The notes under the pieces: generated by a model | What the model was told of the DNA's origin: nothing | The model's database searches: none | What the model saw: the letters and a program-made list of their open reading frames with translations, nothing else | Origin: Hymenoscyphus infarciens | Lineage: Eukaryota; Ascomycota; Leotiomycetes; Helotiales; Helotiaceae | Direction: 5' to 3' | Assembly: GCA_001414345.1 (NCBI GenBank) | Contig: LLCB01000198.1 | Span: 47,366 to 111,365 of the forward strand | Length of the DNA stretch: 64,000 nucleotides | Position numbers and translations under genes: made by a program | In this document: one piece after another, positions 1 through 11,460 of the stretch | How the letters are laid out: every line of letters starts with the position of its first letter | Numbering within the stretch: the first letter of the stretch is position 1

Positions 1-242
1 GGATAAAAAGCGACGGTGGGAAAAGACTCTTTGGCTTTATGCTCTACTTCTTTTGATTCAAGTACGTACTACAATACCCCCTATTAACAACCTACCAGAA
101 TCCGAATCTCAACTTAAACCCATAATTCATATATCAATACAGTGAAACACTTCAAGGTTTGCAACCCATGTCCAGCCCTTCTCTCCCATCAGCTAACGAA
201 TATTCATCTAAACAGATCAATCTATCACAAAACCCATCAGAA

Positions 243-1330
243 ATGGAAGACAGCTCAGACGCAAAATCCACAACCTCCTCCCTCTCCGCCTCCTCCTCAA
301 CCTACAACCACACCCCACCCGCTACATCGCCCGCCCCTTCAAAGACCCCTCAACCCGCCTTCACGACACCCCCTCCTCAATCCGTTACTACAACGAAAAA
401 TCCTACCACCCCGGCATCCACACCAAATCTCGACGAATAAAAATCCGCGGCCCCCCTGTTTCGCTTAAAACCCTACCCGCCGAACTACACGAGAAGATAT
501 TCGAAGATTGTTTACATAGAAATGTGTATTACGAGGATGGCGTCATGAATGAAGCCACGCGATGTGAATACATCGATGGCGCGGTGCTCGCAGCGCTGAG
601 ACCGGATAGGAGTTGTATGCCGAGGCGTTGAGGGTGTTTTACAAGAATCAGGTTTTGAGAATAAGTCCCATGAATCAGGATTTGTTTACTAAGCTCTCTC
701 CCACCGCGTTAGGGTTTGTGGCGAGGTTTTATTTGAGGCTTAAGTAAGTTGACTGATCAATTGATCAGACCAGAGGGTAGGTATTGGGAAGGCTAATGAG
801 GAAAAGTGGTTATGCAGTAAGACAACATACAGGTTTCAAAGGGATGGTCGCCAACCTCTTTTCTTGCATGAAATATCTTACCAACATCCGCCATCTCACC
901 ATCGAAGTCACAGTCGGCGATCACCTTTTCTTCTCCGCTCTCCACCGCTTCCTTCGGCGAAACAGCAGACTCGAAACTTTCACACTCATCATCAACAGTG
1001 CATACGAAGTCGATGGCAGAGAAGTTCTTAAAGGAGAGACTTGCTAGTACCAGTATGTCGCTCATAGACATGGATGATTTCAAAGCAAAAACTGGCTTCA
1101 AATGTTCCTTTGATTATAGAGTGCAGCACGAATTTCCCCAGTCTCCGTGGGGGAGACAAAGAAAGATCGAGGAGAACCAGGCAGTGAACCAGCATTGGTG
1201 TAGGTGGACGCGGGTTCTTTTGAAGGAGAGTGAGTTGGGGTATGCTCCATGTAATCGTGGAAGGGCTGGTGAATTGGCGGAATTTTTGAGGATAGAGTTT
1301 GGACTAGAGCAAGAAGTGTTTAGGAGGTAA
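243..1330 (+). pseudogene. Broken member of an uncharacterised fungal family (F-box/2EXR-like N-terminus)
   Basis: No single open frame covers this gene, but consecutive pieces in different frames make one protein. An ATG at 243 opens a Ser/Thr-rich leader. The frame then changes near 300-440 and gives LPAELHEKIFEDCL (about 472-513). A one-base loss at about 610 (agg/gag overlap) moves reading into LYAEALRVFYKNQ. A probable 57-nt intron follows (744-800, donor GTAAGT, phase 2), then exon 2 with LTIEVTVGDHLFFSALHRF. A third frame change near 1000 leads to a stop at 1330. The order LPxE..EKI, LYxEALxxF, phase-2 intron, GDxLFF matches the intact paralogue at 20370-21442. I infer a decayed paralogue. 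It lies beside a RIP block, but its lesions are indels rather than C-to-T stops. The function of the family is unknown to me. Confidence 0.68.
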
Positions 1331-1859
1331 GAGGGATGGCATGTTAGAAGGCTCGAAGATTATGAGAGAAATGTTGGCTGCTTTCGGTGGTATTTATGAA
1401 GGACCTAGAAAGACATACTTGAGCTAATCTTTATTCTTTCATTAAGATAGTTTAGTCAGCTAGTATGGGCACCGTCTATTCATAACACCGAATCCTTCCT
1501 AATACTTTCATCTCCATGAAACATAGGGTTTCCCTTGCAATGCACACACATTACATGGCAGCAATAGCCAATTCTAGTATGTTCTATATGACCCCAACCA
1601 CATTAGCATTTTACTTTCAGCTATAGTATTTGTCTCTGAAATCGCTCGCTGTGACGAAAACAAATTATTGGAAGGCTTCGTGACTTAAAGCATCACTACA
1701 TTCGCTTAATTCAAGTATTTTTCCTCTATTATAAACAAAGCAAAAAAAACTATGAGCAAAATCCAACTAATATAAGCTTGATTCTCTATGTATAAAACAC
1801 GGAGTGGTTTAGTGCTTAACCGCTGTTTATATAATAGCAGTTGTTTAGACTTAAAGTAC
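1331..1859. other. Intergenic DNA of normal composition
   Basis: No supportable gene. Base composition changes from ordinary to RIP-type AT-rich between about 1700 and 1900. CA and TG dinucleotides are common before this and nearly vanish afterwards. Confidence 0.6.
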
Positions 1860-3276
1860 TTGTCTTATACTCTAGTAAATTTAGTATACAACTCCGTGCT
1901 ACTTTAGAGCATTGAAAGTAGACATAGTAAGAGCCTCTTTAGCTTACACTAGGAGAATTATAAATAGTCTATTAAATATACAGAGTTCTTTTAAAAGTGG
2001 TATAGTATATATTTATTTATTATCTAATTATTTAGATAATATATTCAGTAATTATTTAGCTTATATATCTAATATCTTAGAGCTAGTATTTTGTCTAGTA
2101 TAAGTAGATGAGAAAAGATATACTAGAATATATTCTAATTATTATAGTTTTAGTAATAATAGAATAATAACCTTTTCTTAGTAGAGATAATCTTTTATAT
2201 AAATATTAGATTATTTTACTAAATAATCTAGCTTAAAAGAGATACGAGCTAAACGAATTAGTATATATTAAAGTGTTGAATATATTAAATTATCTATTAT
2301 TATTAGAACGCCTTTTAAGTAGTATATATACTAAGCTATTTAAAAAGAATATACTAGCTAAATAAGCTCTAAGTTAAGTTATGAAAATATATTATTTAAA
2401 GTAAACTAAATAAGGTTCTAGTACTAGATACTTAACGTTCTAATTATACTAAAAAGTTAGATTAACTAAACTATAATTAGTAGTAGATTATAACGCGTAT
2501 AAGTTAAGTGTTTATAGCTATATTAGAACTAGAATTATTATCTATAGCTTCTAAGAAGTATTATTAATCGTAGTATAGTAGATTTATATAGTTCTTATAG
2601 AACTAACTAAACTAAGTAGCTACTTAGTTAGTTTTAAGTTTTTTTACTTAGTTTAAAAGAAATTTAGAGAACTATTAGTTAGTTTAGTTTTAATAGATAA
2701 AACTATTTAGTATATAATAAATTTTAGTATATTAGAATTAATTCTAGGAATTCTAGAAATATCTTATTTAGAAATAAAAGTAGACTAAGTCTATTTAAGC
2801 TTAAATTAGTAATTATACGAATTCAATTAACTAGTGCTTTATTATATATTTCTTAAGAATACTAAACTACTTTAAAACATCTTCTAGTATCTCTAGTTTT
2901 ATAATAATATTTTAAATATACTATTAAAAGAAGCTATAATACTCTTTTAAAAGTTCTTAAGAGTCTCTAAACCTATTAAAAAGACTTACTAATCTTATAT
3001 TATCTACTCTTATCTAAGCTAAAATACTTTACGTTATAAAAGCTAGAGAAGTAGATAAGATAATTATAAGTACTTTAAATATTAATTTAGATTAAATATA
3101 AAAATAGTCTATTTTACTAATAGTTTAAATAGTTAGTTTTACTCTTCTATTAGATAGTTCTACTAATACTTCTAAAACTATATATAGTTTTAGAAGCTAA
3201 AAACTATACTAAAACTACGATAGTTAAACTTTCTACTATACTAAGTAATCGTATATTAATTATCTTATATTATCTA
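1860..3276. repeat. RIP-degraded AT-rich DNA, identity lost
   Basis: The sequence is almost pure A, T, CT and AG words (ctag, taat, agta) with very few CA or TG dinucleotides. No open frame longer than about 60 codons is credible. I could not recognise transposon domains or terminal repeats here. Confidence 0.7.
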
Positions 3277-3353
3277 CTTCTTCTCTTCTTCTCTTTGTCT
3301 CTTCTTCTCTTCTTCTCTTCTTCTCTTCTTCTCTTCTTCTCTTCTTCTCTTCT
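3277..3353. repeat. 8-bp microsatellite (CTCTTCTT)n, left half
   Basis: A run of CTCTTCTT units, pure pyrimidine on the plus strand. It stops exactly where the small LTR element begins and resumes on its far side at 4606, so the element inserted into a pre-existing array. Confidence 0.9.
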
Positions 3354-3664
3354 TATAACGGCACGAAATATATATTATAGGAGAAGAGGTATATAGGAGT
3401 GCGTTCGAGACTAAATAACGTATATAAATACTAGGCTCTAATATAGAAGAAAAGGAAAAACTATCCCTCTCTAACTCTAGGAGTAGGCTACTATATATAA
3501 GAGGTTTAGACTATATAAAAGAGTCTAAAACTAAATAACCTTAGCTAATATAAAAGCTTAAACCTATATAACCTTCCTAAAATAGATAATATAAGATAAT
3601 AACTACTAAAACCCTATATATAGTAGATACTCTTAGCTATTTAGAATAATAGTATACTATTATA
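3354..3664 (-). repeat. 3' LTR of the small LTR element
   Basis: 311 bp. It contains the shared block with ctatatataagagg (a TATA-like site) and pairs with 4295-4605. Differences between the two copies are mostly transitions. Confidence 0.87.
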
Positions 3665-4294
3665 TCCCTCTCTCTTAAAAAAGACTTATCTTAAGTCTTC
3701 TATTACTTATTATTTAAGGTTAAATTAGAATAGTATAAGTTATTATATTCGTTATATTTATTAATTTTATTATAAATAAGAAGGTAGATTAGAGTCTAAA
3801 TCGTAGCTAACCTAAGTTTATAGATACTTTATTTATTGAAATTATAGTAAGTAAGATAGCGGTTCTAAATTATAACTAATCTAATTTATAGATACTTATA
3901 AAAGAGACTTATTCTACTTCTTCTATATTAAAAATAAGTATTCGCGTTTACTAAAAGAGTATAGTTTAATCTATTTAGTAGGTTAGAAAAAGTTTAAAGT
4001 AAAACTAGAGAAAGTTTAAAGTAGAAAAAGTTTAAAGTAGAAAAAGTTTAAAGTAGAAAAAGTTTAAAATAGAGTTAGAGGTAAATATTAAGAGGTAATA
4101 TTATAGATAATAGTAATAACTTAGTTAAGAGCTTACTTTAAGAGTATACTAATTTATATTTAATTTAAATTTAAATAAAAGAAAGAACTTCTAGCTTAGC
4201 TAGAAGTAAAAGAAAGTAAGACTCTAAAGCGACGATAAGCTTAAAAGAGATATTATAAATGCTATTACTAGCGAAGAAGAGTTTTTCCTTTTTA

Positions 4295-4605
4295 TAGAAT
4301 AGTATAAAATATATACTATAGAAGAAGAGATATATAGGAGTACGTTTAAGACTAAATAACGTATATAAATACTAGGCTCTAATATAGAAGAAAAGCAAAA
4401 ACTATCTCTCTCTAACTCTAGAAGTAGGCTACTATATATAAGAGGTTTAGACTATATAAAAGGGTCTAAAACCGAATAACCTTAGCTAATATAAAAGCTT
4501 AAACCTATGTAATCTTCCTAAAACAGATAATATAAGATAATAACTACTAAAAGCCTATATATAGCAGGTACTCTCAGCTATCTAAGATAATAGTATATTA
4601 TTATA
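4295..4605 (-). repeat. 5' LTR of the small LTR element
   Basis: 311 bp, the partner of 3354-3664. It starts TAGAATAGTATAAAATA, aligning to TATAACGGCACGAAATA mostly through C/T and G/A changes. Confidence 0.87.
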
Positions 4606-4672
4606 CTTCTTCTCTTCTTCTCTTCTTCTCTTCTTCTCTTCTTCTCTTCTTCTCTTCTTCTCTTCTTCTCTT
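4606..4672. repeat. 8-bp microsatellite (CTCTTCTT)n, right half
   Basis: Continuation of the array at 3277-3353 beyond the inserted LTR element. It decays into general pyrimidine-rich sequence by about 4690. Confidence 0.9.
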
Positions 4673-5117
4673 TCTCTTTTTCTCTCTTACTCTTTTATCT
4701 AGATTTCCTAGCTAGATTAGTACTTCTTTTCTTTCTTAATACTTCTATTTATATATTTTAGTACTTTTTTTTATAGCTATCTTATCTTATTATATTCTAT
4801 ATAATTATTAATTAATTCTTTCTTCTCTAATCTTATCTATTTCTAGAAATAAGTTTAAGAGAGAATATAGTAAATAGCTCTAGCTTCTTAATTTAAATAG
4901 CTTCTAAAGTGTTTAGTAGTTTATTATTATAATCTTATAATTATTAAGCTTATTAGCTTATATAGATTCTATAGTAATATTTATTTATATTAATTATTTA
5001 AAGTATTTAAAGTATTTAAGTTATTTAAATATAATCGTGTTTTTAAGATTTTCAAAGTATAAAGTATTAGATACTTATCTAAGTAATAATTAATTATTAG
5101 TAAAATTTTAATTATTT
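4673..5117. repeat. RIP-degraded AT-rich DNA with satellite-like units
   Basis: Near 5060-5110 the text aagtattagatacttatcta plus taataattaattatta matches units of the AT satellite at 19080-19980 in the same orientation. No genes are visible. Confidence 0.55.
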
Positions 5118-5200
5118 CTACGATAATTAATATAAATACTACTCTTTTAATTATTAAAGATAGAAATACTATCTAATTATTTTATTTCTAATAGAAATAT
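5118..5200. repeat. Left arm of a long inverted repeat
   Basis: The reverse complement matches 18967-19051 at roughly 90 percent over about 85 bp. It may be one terminal inverted repeat of a DNA transposon that now contains, or flanks, the LINE and Gypsy block. Confidence 0.6.
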
Positions 5201-5283
5201 AAAGATAGTATTTAAGTTAGTATAGAGTAGTACTTCTATTAGTAAAAGTATTTTAATAATTTATATATTTATATTATTATTAT

Positions 5284-8200
5284 TATTCTTACGCTATATA
5301 GACTATAGGCCGAGCTTTAAGAGTAAGTAGTATATCTTCTATTCTAGTTTATATAGCTTTTTAGCTTATTCTTCTTTACCTCTTAAGCTTCTTTATAAGT
5401 ATAATTCTTCTTTTCTTTAGTTCTTACTACTATCTATTTAAAGCTTATCTCTCTAACTTAGTAATATAGTAGAAGAGTATAGTAGGTTAGTATATTTAAC
5501 TTATTAAGATATATATTAGTAGTATAAGAGGTGTATTTACTTCTAGAATTATTAGAGCTAAGGTCTTACCTTTTAACGTATTTTAGCTTTCTTCTTCTAT
5601 TCCTTCTTTTCTTTCGCCTCTTCCTTACTCTTCTCTCTCTCTTTAAGTAATTCTAGTACTAGCTTATACTTCTAGAGTCTCTCTAGCTTAAGTAGCTAAG
5701 TAGTTACTCTTAGCGCTAGTTTCCTATTTACTAATACCTCTCTTAGCTTTTATAGATCCTTAATCCTCTTTCTTAGAGCTCTTATAAGTACGTCTCTTTC
5801 TTATAGAATATCCTAGTAAAATAGGACTAGGTATCCTACTATCTCCTTACTATCTATATAAATATACTATAGTATAACCTAGTTTAGTACTCTTTTTATA
5901 AAGAGGAAGGCGTTTAGTTCTATTATCTCTATTTATACCTAGACAAGTAGTAAGCTCTTTACCTTAGTAAGCCTCTTATAGACCTTTTATAGCTCTTACT
6001 TATCTAAGTCTACTTTATCTAATACTTCTATATATTATATTAGGTTTCTCTCTTAAGTCCTTCTCTTTTAAGTCTCTAGATAGTTCTTCTATTCTATAAG
6101 TATAGTATTATACTTAAATCCTACTCTTTCTTCTTCCTACTCTTCTTCTTACTTCTATCTTACTTTCTATAAGTATAATATTACCTTCTCTATCTTTATT
6201 AGTCTACCTCTTCTTCTCCTCTTTAGCTATATTATTATATATCTATAAGTATTCTAGATTAGTTCTTCTAGCTTAAACCTTTAAAACTTTCTCTTAAAAG
6301 TAGCTACTTATAGGTTAAAATATAGGTTAATTAATATATAGTCTACTTTAACTTCTAGGTTCTAAACTAGAGTAGCTTTATACGTCTCTATTACTACTTA
6401 TAAGTATCCTAATTATTATATAGAAAAGCTCCTTACTATTCTCTTTATATTCCCTCCTTTTAGTATAGTATAGTACTACGCTAATACCTTATATACTATT
6501 ATACTCCTTATTACTACTATATATATCTATCTTACTTAGTAGTAGTCTACTTCTTATGTTTTTCTAATAAGCCTTATAAGTATAAAGGTCTATATTATAA
6601 GCTTCTTCTAGACTCTTTCTTAGTATACCTTCTAGTTTAGTTTCCTATTAAGCTCTACTTCTAAGAACCTTATATATTTAACTAATATAAGCCTTATCTC
6701 TCTAAACTAGACTATCTCTCTCTATAGTACTCTTATTCTTATAAAGTATATAAGTACTATCTTCTCTAGGCTAAAAGCTATCTCTTACTTATTTATCTAC
6801 TTATTATATACTTTCTAAGCTATCTTAAATATCTTATAGTTTACTACTATACTTTTTAATATTATAAGTAGATTTATATTATTTATAAAGCCTATTATAA
6901 TAAGCTTATTAATTCTTACTAGGTCTTTATATAGTATTAAGGTAAAGAGAATAAATAGTATTAGTAATAGTACTAATCCTTATAAGATACCTTATTTAAG
7001 GTCTCTTTTATCTACTAATTATCTATTAAAGAATAATATAGCTCTTTATCTAAAGAAGAAGCTCTTTATCTATATTACTACTTATTATAGAACCTCCTTC
7101 TTTCTTAATATATAAAGTAGCTATATATAGTCTACTTAGTTAAAAGCTCTTATTATATCTAGTTAGACTAAGGACGTATAGCTCTTATTTTCTTATACTA
7201 TATATATATCTTTTATTACTATTCTAATTACTAGCTCTATATTTTAGTACTTCTAGTTACTTATTTATAGCTCTAGTAGTATTACTATTTCCTTTATAAG
7301 CTATATAAGCCTTTATACTATTACTTTTTTAAGAATCTTATCTATAGTTAAGAGTAGTACTATTAGCTAGTAGGCTCTTATCTTATTCTACTTCTTAGTT
7401 ATTTTACCTAGTTTTCTTAATACTACTACCTTTTTTATAGTAGAAGTAGAATAGGAAGTGTTATAAGTAGAAGCTTACTTCTACTATTATAATAAGTACT
7501 TTATAAAGTAGTTTATTATAAGCTTTTAAGAAGCTGTTTACTAGTATATTAAATCTTAGTACTTTCTATAATACTAATCTTATAGCTATTTTAATATACT
7601 TCTTAGTTATATATTAGCTTACTAAGTGCCTTTTAGAGAAGCTCTTAGTATTCTAGTCCTTATTAGGAATACTTAAGTAGTTAGCTATTAACTCTAAGAA
7701 GAACTTTTCTATAAGAATATAAGCCTTCTCTTAATAAATCTTACCTTTTATTTTATTAAGTAATATAAGTATTAGTAGTACTAGTACTTCTAGTCTTATA
7801 TATCTTTTAAAGTATACCTACTTTTTAAGTATCTAGAGTTTCCTTTCGTTCTTTACTACCTCTATTAATACCTCTCTCTAGCTCTTTATCTTTACCTTTC
7901 TACTTACTATTTAGAGTTCTTAAAGAGTATTATTAAGCTACTATCTTAAGCTCTCTATTTAATACTCCTTCTAAGTCCTTTTATATCTCTTTACTTTTTC
8001 TAATACTTCTTTAACCTCTAGATTCTACTAGAGCTATACTCTCTCTCTATCTAGCTTCTAAAGTAGTATTAAAGCCTTTACTATTCTTTAAAAGTCTTTT
8101 ATAAGTCTCTATACTACTTTCTTAAGTTCTTATATATTTTAGATTATAGGTATTTCTAAATAAGAGGCTTTTATTTTAACTAAGATCTTATCTATTAGTC

Positions 8201-9668
8201 TCTAACTAAATCTAGACGCTTATAATACCTTTCTCTTTCCTTCTACTTTTATTATAAGGAGTTAAACTATATAGTTTAATCCTAGTAGGTCTAAAGACCT
8301 TTACTAGGTTACTACGTTCTTAGTAGAGAAGGTAAGGTTAATTATAGAGTTATAAGAGCCTTCTCTTCTCTATATAGCTTTACTATAAAGTATCTCTCTC
8401 TCTAGTACCTATAGTATAGTAAGTTTAAGAATAAGGTCTACGTTTCTATTATATCTCTTATATATATTCTATAAGAGGTAGTAAGTATTTAAGTTATCTA
8501 TTATAAGTACTCTTCTTAGTCTCGCTTACTAGAGTATATCCTTAATTAGTATCTACTTTATTTATAAGTTATAGACTAAGTAGACTATTATCTTATCTAC
8601 TCTCTCTTCTATTATTATACTTACTTAGTTCTTACTTATAGTATATGTCTAGCTTACTTTTAAGTATCTTTTATATATAAAGAGTACTACTACTTTATCT
8701 AATTAGATTATATTATATCTTAAGCTTAAAGAGTAGCTAAAAGAGTCTCTTATACTATTCTATACTAGTTCTTAAATTACTAATATATTATATTCATTCT
8801 TATAATTTAGAGCTATATTAAGAGCTTCTAGTATCTTTCTTATATTCTAATATAGTACTATTATACTTATAGTAGTCTTATAAGTAGAGTTTAAGTTACT
8901 TCTATTTCTTTCTTATTTAGATCTCTTATTATACTAAGAGAGCTTCTTAGCCTTTCTAAGAACTAGGTTAGATTACTACTATTTATATATCTTACTTTAT
9001 TTATATCTATTAGCCTCTCTAATATAGATCTCTATCTCTACCTCTTTCTTAAGCTTTATAAGCTCTCTTTCTAGTTAAAGGTAAATAGATAAGGTATTCC
9101 TACCTTACTCTTCTTTAAGAGTCTTTATAGGTTTATAAATATAGTTATCTTATTAAGATATTATTCTCTTACCTACTTATAGTATTACTTCTCTATATAG
9201 TACTCTTTTATAAATACTAGATATCCTCTTTTATAATTCCTATACTTTATTAAGTATTCTTTTAAGTCCTTCTTACTAGAGTACTCTTCCTTATCTCTTT
9301 TATACCTCTTATATATATACTAGGCGTATTTCTTATCTTATTTATAAAAGTATACTATATACTCCTACTTTTAGTACTTATAATACCTCTATACTACTAC
9401 CTCTAAGGTATATCTTTTATATAAGAAGTATTATATCTCTTATAGTATTCCTCTTATATATAGCCTCTTTATTTCCTCTATTATTACTACTTTAAAGATA
9501 TAGTTCTTTTAAGCTAGTCTCTTCTATCTCTAATACTTTCTATATCTATTTCCTTATTATATAATCTTTAGTATCCTTATACTAGAGGCTTAAGAGATAC
9601 TTTATAGTATACTCTCTATCTCGTTCTCGAGTATATTTACTAAGGCTCTTTTTATAAGTACTACTAGT
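5284..9668 (-). mobile_element. Tad-like LINE retrotransposon, 3' portion, RIP-inactivated
   Basis: Read on the minus strand with RIP-type stops ignored, 6950-6840 gives a non-LTR reverse transcriptase: a degraded RGLPQGSP-like block, then GFINNINLL. The latter corresponds to the catalytic F/YVDD box with both Asp codons turned into Asn by G-to-A change. The lower-coordinate end (about 5270-5285) is an ATT-rich simple repeat, as expected at a LINE 3' terminus. The plus strand is strongly pyrimidine-rich throughout. The element is interrupted at 9668 by the Gypsy element and resumes at 17745. RNase H and endonuclease positions could not be fixed. Confidence 0.66.
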
Positions 9669-10163
9669 TATAACGGTACGAAATATATACAACTATAGTA
9701 GAGGTATATAGAAGTGCGTATAGTAGAATAATATATATAGATACTAGGTACTAATACAGAAGAAAACAATAACTATCTCTCTTCTATACTAAACATAAAC
9801 GTCTATATATAAGAGTTTAGAAGCTTCTAAGTTCTAATAATAATAATAACCGAGCCCTGTCTAATATAGCTAATACTAAATAATAAGAGCTAAAAAGCTA
9901 AATATATAACCTCTAATCCTTTAGAAAGCTAAACATATAATATCTAAACCTTAATCTCTTCTATATATAAATATTAAATATTAATACCTTTAGTACTTCG
10001 CTTATATAAGTTTCAGTTATTTATAATCTTAGCCTTAGAGGTATTAGAGGTATTAGTACTACTTAAAGGTATTAGCAGTTTTACAAATACTAACAATTTA
10101 AGATAGTACTATTATATAATAATCTAGCTATTATATAATAATCTAGAATAGCGTACTATTATA
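9669..10163 (-). repeat. 3' LTR of the Gypsy element
   Basis: 495 bp, from TATAACGG to GCGTACTATTATA. It retains a few CA and CG sites that are T/A in the partner LTR. Confidence 0.9.
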
Positions 10164-10176
10164 TCCTCTCTTCTTT
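10164..10176 (-). other. Polypurine tract of the Gypsy element
   Basis: TCCTCTCTTCTTT on the plus strand is a purine run on the minus strand, directly upstream of the 3' LTR. It sets the element's orientation. Confidence 0.7.
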
Positions 10177-10809
10177 AAAAAGACTCGTTCTAAGTCTTCA
10201 GTTATCGATTAGTATAGTATTAGGTTAATTAGAGTATTATTTATCTCTTTATTATAAAGAATATAATTTATCTTACTATTATAGTATCTAGTGGTTAAGG
10301 TAGAGTTAGTAGCTAGTAGTATTATTATTTAAAGGCTAATCGCTCTTTATTTACTACTATATACTATATAATAATAGAATATAAATAGAAGAGAAGCTAA
10401 TAATTAGCTAGTAGGTAGAAAGTAGTATACTACTATAGAGTTATTATATTCTTACTATTATTATATAGTATAATAGTAATTATTAAGTAATAAATAATAA
10501 TCGTAAAGTAATAGCTATTATTATAAGTAGTATATTAGTAGACGACTTTTCTCTAATTCTAACTTCTCTTCTTCTTTTCTTTTTATCTAAATAATATAAA
10601 TAGCAAGAATACCTTCTAATTAGATATATCCTTATATACTAACTTATCTCCTAAAACATATATATATATTATATATATATATATATATAAAAGTAAGTTC
10701 TTCTCTTCTTAATTAGACTTAATTTAAAGCTAATTTAATATAGTAAAATACCTCTTCTATATCCTCCTAGTACGCTTCTAGCTACTTACTAAGTCTACTA
10801 CGTTTAGTA

Positions 10810-11460
10810 CCTTTAAGCAAAATCTTAGAATAGAGATCACGTATATACTTTTAAGAAGCCGAAGTTAAAGAAGTATAGGTACTATATTAAGTAGAATACT
10901 ATATATATCCTAGTAAGTTTAATCCTAAATATATACTAAATTCGTTCTAACTCGAGTAGTTACTATAGTTTATTAGAAAGGAGTTTAATAAGCTTAAGAG
11001 TAAGAAGAAGAAGAGAGAGATTAAGAAGACTACTAAAGCCTTAGATAAGGTGTTAGTTATTACTAGTATAAAGGTATTAAAGAATAGTTTAAAGATATAG
11101 TTCGCTCTCTTAGAAAAGACTTAGACGCTTCGCGCTAAAGTTACTATAAGTACCTCTTACTTATTAGAGCGGTTTTAGTTACTAATATTTAACAGTCCTT
11201 ATACTATACTATAGAGGGTAGAACCTCTATCTAAACCTAGGTTCGAGTCCTCTTTAAGGCCTATCTAAAGAGTTTATAGACGTTCTCTCTAAAGCCGGTT
11301 ATAAGAGGTTGTCGAGGTAAGAAGCGTCTCTATAAGAAGAAGGTAGAGGAAGAGCTGATTTAGGCTCCTTACGCTTAAAAGAGTAGAGAGAAGAATAAGA
11401 AAGAAGAGGCTATAGCCTAGAAAGGGTTAGTAGGCCCTATTTTAGTAGTAACTTAGTCTT
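10810..11460 (+). pseudogene. Unidentified plus-strand coding relic inside the Gypsy element
   Basis: In one plus frame, treating TAG/TAA as RIP-altered Gln/Trp codons, this stretch gives lysine-rich protein-like text, for example KLKSKKKKREIKKTTKALDK near 11000. After a frame change it gives RGKKRLYKKKVEEELI near 11310-11360. It lies antisense to pol, between the chromodomain and the 3' LTR. It could be a captured gene, an antisense ORF of the retroelement or part of an older transposon. I cannot assign a family. Confidence 0.35.

Larger units (their letters stand above)
3354..4605 (-). mobile_element. Small non-autonomous LTR element (1,252 bp)
   Basis: Two direct repeats of exactly 311 bp (3354-3664 and 4295-4605) enclose a 630-bp interior. 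The LTRs begin TATAACGG or a RIP variant and end CTATTATA, consistent with ancestral TGTAAC...TTACA. A 5-bp duplication CTTCT flanks the element (3349-3353 and 4606-4610). The pyrimidine tract just inside the left LTR reads as a polypurine tract on the minus strand, giving minus orientation. The interior is too short for gag-pol. Its right part (4130-4290) resembles the leaders of the larger elements at 9669 and 51954, so this is a deletion derivative of the same family. Confidence 0.88.

Noticed and set aside
1912..2103. 63-codon plus-strand open frame at the start of the RIP block
   Set aside because: AT-rich composition gives a Leu/Ile/Ser/Tyr-only protein; no evidence for a gene.
11197..11262. 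tRNA-like segment with a GGTTCGAGTCC B-box match
   Set aside because: Only about 63 nt between possible acceptor strands, no good D-arm or anticodon arm, T-stem mismatched, and the same bases read as coding relic on the plus strand. Judged a coincidence.
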